Shown: in pieces, positions 5,580-8,110 of the stretch
Layout: every line of letters starts with the position of its first letter
Numbering within the stretch: position 1 is the stretch's first letter
Assembly: GCA_964515115.1 (NCBI GenBank)
Contig: CAZESB010000023.1
Coordinates: forward strand, 1 to 8,110
Length of the DNA stretch: 8,110 bases
Reading direction: 5' to 3'
From: UBA1370 sp964515115
GTDB taxonomy: Bacteria; Patescibacteriota; Microgenomatia; UBA1400; PJMF01
Notes under the pieces: generated by a model
What the model was told of the DNA's origin: nothing
The model's input: only the letters and a program-made list of their open reading frames with translations
Databases searched by the model: none
Program-made: the position numbers and the translations under genes

Positions 5580-6428
5580 ATGCACATTCAGGCAGTTTCT
5601 TCAGCCGACGGAATCATCGGCATTATGGCGCTGGATCAGTTACCTTTGTTGGCCGAGCAGTTGGAACTTGATCTCAGCAATCAAGAACATCAGCAACTGG
5701 CCAGTCAAATTGCCGTCCAACTGATGAAAAGCCTGGCCGCGGAAAGCACTGGTGTCATTGTCAGCCCGGAGTTTAACTTTCACACCATTATTCACAAGGC
5801 CAACAATGCCGGTTTGCTCTTGAGTCTGGAGGAAAGGAAAGTCAGCCTTGATCCGCTGCAAATACCGCAGCTGGCGGAAAATTGGGGGCCGGAGCACATC
5901 AAGAATAATTACGGTGTTTGCAAGCTGGAGCTTTATTATCATCCTCAGGAGCCAAATGCGCTCAAAAAGAAGCAGTTGGCGGCGGAAATTTATGATTATT
6001 GCCAATACTTGGGCATAGATTTTCTCTTGGAGCTGAAAATTTTTTCTCTTAGCAATGAAGAAACGGAACAAGAAAAACAAGAGGCTAAGCTGCGGGCAGT
6101 GACGGAGTTCAGAACTCTTTGCGATGCTCTGGCTTTGGAGCCGCCGCAGGAGCCATTAGCGATGTTGACTGTCACGGCGGAACTGGATATTCCTTGGCTT
6201 TACGCCAATGACAACCTCAACTATGAAGCCTACAAAGAAAGCATGAGAGCCGCACTTGATAGTGGCGCTGCTGGTTTTGTGGTCGGTCACTCGCTTTGGG
6301 CGGAAATGCCGGATGTGAAGCAGGGCAGCCTGGATGATGCTTTTAATTTCATCCAAACCACTGTCCGCGACCGGCTAATTGAGCTGATGAGAATTGCGGC
6401 CGAGAAAAAAGCCAGTAATTCGGTATAA
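5580..6428 (+). CDS. LacD/DeoC-family class I aldolase homologue, apparently missing the Schiff-base lysine
   Basis: The product is 282 aa from ATG 5580; a TTG at 5544 inside the terminator would add 12 meaningless residues. It resembles tagatose-1,6-bisphosphate aldolase (LacD) over a TIM-barrel length. DGIIGIMALDQ matches the N-terminal NGIISALAFDQ strand, CKLELYYHP matches VKFLLYYDV, GIDFLLELKIF matches IPFFLEIL, and AGFVVGHSLWAE matches the C-terminal GRATWAG segment. By-eye alignment to streptococcal LacD keeps Gln28 (Q20), Lys125 (K115) and Glu163 (E151). The Schiff-base Lys205 falls on T197 (LTVTAEL against LKVEVP), Arg29 on L21 and Arg278 on H237. A changed reaction, another catalytic lysine (K153 is near) or a non-catalytic role is therefore possible. 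Typical LacD is about 325 aa, so this is shorter. It is followed after 18 nt by the yggT-like gene, probably as one transcript. Confidence 0.65.
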   Translation: MHIQAVSSADGIIGIMALDQLPLLAEQLELDLSNQEHQQLASQIAVQLMKSLAAESTGVIVSPEFNFHTIIHKANNAGLLLSLEERKVSLDPLQIPQLAENWGPEHIKNNYGVCKLELYYHPQEPNALKKKQLAAEIYDYCQYLGIDFLLELKIFSLSNEETEQEKQEAKLRAVTEFRTLCDALALEPPQEPLAMLTVTAELDIPWLYANDNLNYEAYKESMRAALDSGAAGFVVGHSLWAEMPDVKQGSLDDAFNFIQTTVRDRLIELMRIAAEKKASNSV

Positions 6429-6446
6429 TAGGGAAAAAGGAAGCCG

Positions 6447-6755
6447 ATGATCAGGATTTTGCGCGATTTAGCCACTTTTATTTTTGGTTTGGTTGAGTTG
6501 CTGCTGCTTTTTCGGTTTGGGCTGAAGTTGTTGGCAGCCAACCCGATGGCGTCTTTCGTAGCCTGGATTTATGAAAACAGCCTCCCGCTCTTGCAGCCGT
6601 TTTTGTTTGCTTTCCCGACCCCATCTGTCCAGGGCGGCTACACGCTTGAGTTCACCACGCTTTTTGCCATTTTCGTTTATGCTTTTGCCAGCTACCTGAT
6701 TCAAGAATTGCTTTTTATTTTAGACAGACAAGCCAAAGGCCGGAGGCGCAAATGA
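6447..6755 (+). CDS. YggT-family integral membrane protein
   Basis: The 102-aa product has two hydrophobic segments, about residues 7-30 and 66-91, separated by a loop with the family pattern of an N-P pair, then P-LLQPFLFAFP before the second segment. The C-terminus is very basic (RQAKGRRRK) and should lie in the cytoplasm. YggT proteins are small membrane proteins linked in various bacteria to osmotic tolerance, division-site organisation or envelope function, with no known enzymatic activity. The start at ATG 6447 is supported by AAGGA ending 5 nt upstream. The gene begins 18 nt after the aldolase stop and overlaps the PH-domain gene by 4 nt (ATGA), so translational coupling is expected. 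A TATAAT at 6424-6429 overlaps the preceding stop codon but lacks a partner -35. Confidence 0.8.
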   Translation: MIRILRDLATFIFGLVELLLLFRFGLKLLAANPMASFVAWIYENSLPLLQPFLFAFPTPSVQGGYTLEFTTLFAIFVYAFASYLIQELLFILDRQAKGRRRK

Positions 6756-7246
6756 AAATTCAAGTCAAAGATAAGTTGGCGGTAGTTTTTACTAGTTTGC
6801 TGTATGCCGCTCCCCGCAGCGCTATGTATTTTGCTGGCGGCTACTTGGGCGCGGCTTTGTTGCTGCCAATGATTGCTCAGCAGCCGTTTGAGGAGTTGAC
6901 TCTTTGGGTGGGGCTGATCAGTTTTGCAGTTTTGCTGGTGGTGGTGGCCAAACAGGTGATCAACTCGCTGCTGCACGCTAAGAACACTACGGTTGAATTA
7001 ACTGCCAGCAGTATTGATTGTGAAATTTCCGGTTTTACGACTGAGAGTTTTTCCATTCCGCTGGATCAAATTAGTAATGTCAGAGTTTCTCAGGCTTTTA
7101 TGGATAAATTTTTTGGGGTTTCCAGTGTGGTGGTCAGTCAGATTGCCGGCACTTTTGCTGTTTATGGTTTTGATTATGAAGATGCTAAAAAATTTGCTAA
7201 GGAATATTCCGCCAAGCAGCAGGCCCGGATGCGCAGAAAAAATTAG
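6752..7246 (+). CDS. Membrane-anchored bacterial PH-domain (bPH2/DUF304-like) protein
   Basis: The 164-aa product has two predicted transmembrane helices at about residues 24-42 and 49-72, followed by a cytoplasmic domain. In that domain, SIPLDQISNVRVSQAFMDKFFGVSSVVVSQIAG has the core bPH2 pattern: I-P-x-x-Q-I-x-x-V-x-V-x-Q, then a short amphipathic helix, F-G and a beta-strand with an S/T-x-A-G turn. The end is a charged helix (AKKFAKEYSAKQQARMRRKN). bPH2 domains are structural modules found on membrane proteins such as YdbS/YdbT; their ligands are largely unknown. The ATG sits in the ATGA overlap with the yggT-like stop, arguing for coupled translation and a shared envelope role. No enzymatic motif is visible. 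Confidence 0.75.
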   Translation: MKIQVKDKLAVVFTSLLYAAPRSAMYFAGGYLGAALLLPMIAQQPFEELTLWVGLISFAVLLVVVAKQVINSLLHAKNTTVELTASSIDCEISGFTTESFSIPLDQISNVRVSQAFMDKFFGVSSVVVSQIAGTFAVYGFDYEDAKKFAKEYSAKQQARMRRKN

Positions 7247-7357
7247 CTAAAGCTTCACAGAGTTCTTACAATTTTATCATTAAAATATAGGCGCCAATCC
7301 GTACCATACAACCGTTACAAGCTATTTACCAATCTATTGATTAAACGAAAGGCTGAA

Positions 7358-7966
7358 ATGTTTCAACTTCCCGATCTCCCTTATGATTATGCTGCTCTGG
7401 AGCCGACTATTGACGAGGCAACGATGAAGCTTCACCACGACAAACACCACGCTGCTTATACCAACAAACTGAACGACGCCATTGCCGGTACGGATTTGGA
7501 ACAGTTGACGATTGAAGAAATTTTGGCTCACGCTTCGGATCATCCGCCGGCGGTGAGGAATAACGGCGGCGGCTACTATAATCACAATCTTTTTTGGGAA
7601 ATAATGTCGGCCGATGGCGGCGGCGAGCCGGATGGGGATTTGGCCGAGCAGCTGGGGGCGGAATTTGGTTCTTTCGCGGAGTTCAAGCAGCAGTTTGCCG
7701 ACGCCGCCGCCAACCAATTCGGCTCTGGTTGGGCCTGGTTGCTAGTAACCGACGACGGAGAGTTAAAGATCACTGCTACTCCCAACCAAGACAACCCCCT
7801 CATGGACGTCGCCGATATTCAAGGTACACCCATTTTGGGCCTGGATGTTTGGGAGCACGCTTATTATCTTCAGTACAAAAATGCCCGCCCGGACTATATC
7901 GAAGCTTGGTGGCAAGTAGTCAACTGGCCCAAGGTTCAGGAAAAGTACGAAAATCTGACTCAATGA
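7358..7966 (+). CDS. sodA: Superoxide dismutase, Mn-type of the Fe/Mn family
   Basis: The 202-aa product converts superoxide to oxygen and hydrogen peroxide in the cytoplasm; no signal peptide is seen. The alpha-hairpin N-domain begins FQLPDLPYDYAALEP and includes LHHDKHHAAYTNKLN. The alpha/beta C-domain has GSGWAWL, NQDNPL and GLDVWEHAYYLQY. All four metal ligands are present: H26 (first of the HH pair), H76 (NHNLFW), and D163 and H167 (DVWEH). The second-sphere glutamine is in NQDNPL and a glycine-rich GGGYYNH replaces the AQ-x-W-NH of Fe enzymes, which favours Mn. ATG 7358 is supported by GAAAGG ending 5 nt upstream; an upstream TTG at 7337 would add seven residues before the conserved start. 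The gene has a 111-nt upstream gap without a clear promoter consensus and ends before a strong terminator, so it is probably monocistronic. Confidence 0.95.
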   Translation: MFQLPDLPYDYAALEPTIDEATMKLHHDKHHAAYTNKLNDAIAGTDLEQLTIEEILAHASDHPPAVRNNGGGYYNHNLFWEIMSADGGGEPDGDLAEQLGAEFGSFAEFKQQFADAAANQFGSGWAWLLVTDDGELKITATPNQDNPLMDVADIQGTPILGLDVWEHAYYLQYKNARPDYIEAWWQVVNWPKVQEKYENLTQ

Positions 7967-8009
7967 ACTAGCAACCTACCTAAATAAATAATGAGCCTCA
8001 CGGCAGCGC

Positions 8010-8045
8010 CAGGGCGGTATTGCAATACCGCCCTGCACTGTTTTA
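8010..8045 (+). terminator. Rho-independent terminator after sodA (perfect 26-bp palindrome)
   Basis: Positions 8010-8035 form a perfect palindrome (CAGGGCGGTATTG and its exact complement) that folds into an 11-12-bp GC-rich hairpin with a small loop. CAG/CTG pairing (8004-8006 with 8038-8040) may extend it. TTTTA follows at 8041-8045. Confidence 0.85.
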
Positions 8046-8049
8046 TCAT
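8020..8049 (+). promoter_or_regulatory. Candidate promoter inside the sodA terminator, driving a leaderless downstream gene
   Basis: TTGCAA (8020-8025, the hairpin tip) and TATCAT (8044-8049) are separated by 18 bp. The -10 ends 8 bp before the ATG at 8058, leaving almost no leader, and no Shine-Dalgarno is visible. The layout mirrors the one at 5544-5573. Confidence 0.35.
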
Positions 8050-8057
8050 GTACACCT

Positions 8058-8110
8058 ATGCTGCAAGTGATTCTGGATGTTGAAACCAAAAAAACCTTTG
8101 ATGAAGTTGG
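8058..8110 (+). CDS. 5' end of a predicted DEDD/RNase H-fold exonuclease-like protein (cut by window edge)
   Basis: Only 17 complete codons are visible: MLQVILDVETKKTFDEV. A first beta-strand followed by D-x-E-T is the Exo I motif of DEDD-type 3'-5' exonucleases, supplying the first two acidic metal ligands. The D-V/I-E-T-K-K-x-F-x-x-x-G pattern is typical of predicted PolB-related or RNase H-like nuclease domains. An ATG at 8048 in another frame stops after 11 codons. The family assignment rests on one motif and is tentative. Confidence 0.5.
   Translation, partial: MLQVILDVETKKTFDEV

Noticed and set aside
7594..7971. Plus-strand 125-aa frame overlapping sodA
   Set aside because: Out-of-frame Arg/Gly-rich shadow of sodA, whose metal ligands are all intact in the other frame.

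Overview
The window looks like a chromosomal segment of a small-genome bacterium, most plausibly a member of the Candidate Phyla Radiation (Patescibacteria). This is an inference from gene content and style: a short rpsO next to pnp, a PNPase with an Arg/Gly-rich tail, a divergent LacD-like aldolase, a YggT/PH-domain pair, a Mn-type superoxide dismutase, and a diversity-generating retroelement (DGR) at the edge. TGA is used as a stop (yggT-like gene, nucleotidyltransferase), so the Gracilibacteria/Absconditabacteria code is excluded. No taxonomic marker here is decisive.

Region 1 (1-773) is the most interesting part and would be missed by a complete-ORF scan. On the minus strand, an open frame running off the left edge (290 to 1) reads as an Avd-type four-helix-bundle protein, the accessory protein of DGRs. 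Just upstream of it (about 314-484, minus) is a segment whose translation has the C-terminal pattern of a DUF1566/C-type-lectin-like variable domain. It is saturated with Asn and Thr codons, ends in FRCVR-stop, and is bordered by two small hairpins. This is the signature of a DGR template repeat, or less likely a variable repeat. The reverse transcriptase and target gene are not in the window. The remaining sequence up to 773 has no convincing gene but carries a 17-bp direct repeat with a 23-bp period upstream of the next gene.

Region 2 (774-2036) is a complete AAA+ ATPase of the DUF4143 type with a PD-(D/E)XK-like C-terminus.

Region 3 (2037-5563) is the translation/RNA-decay block rpsO ... 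pnp. An oppositely oriented MNT-type nucleotidyltransferase sits between the two genes. Both rpsO and pnp have extended -10 promoters. The pnp leader can fold into a long nested duplex, followed by a second hairpin that pairs across the start codon. This layout resembles RNase III/PNPase autoregulation in E. coli. A strong terminator follows pnp.

Region 4 (5544-7246) is a small co-directional set: a LacD/DeoC-family aldolase homologue that appears to lack the Schiff-base lysine, a YggT-family membrane protein, and a membrane-anchored bacterial PH-domain protein whose start overlaps the yggT-like stop by 4 nt. Region 5 (7358-8110) holds sodA, a perfect-palindrome terminator, and the first codons of a DEDD-type nuclease-like protein cut by the right edge. 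At both strong terminators the hairpin appears to hold a -35 element for the next gene, with the -10 only 6-8 nt before the ATG, suggesting leaderless transcripts.
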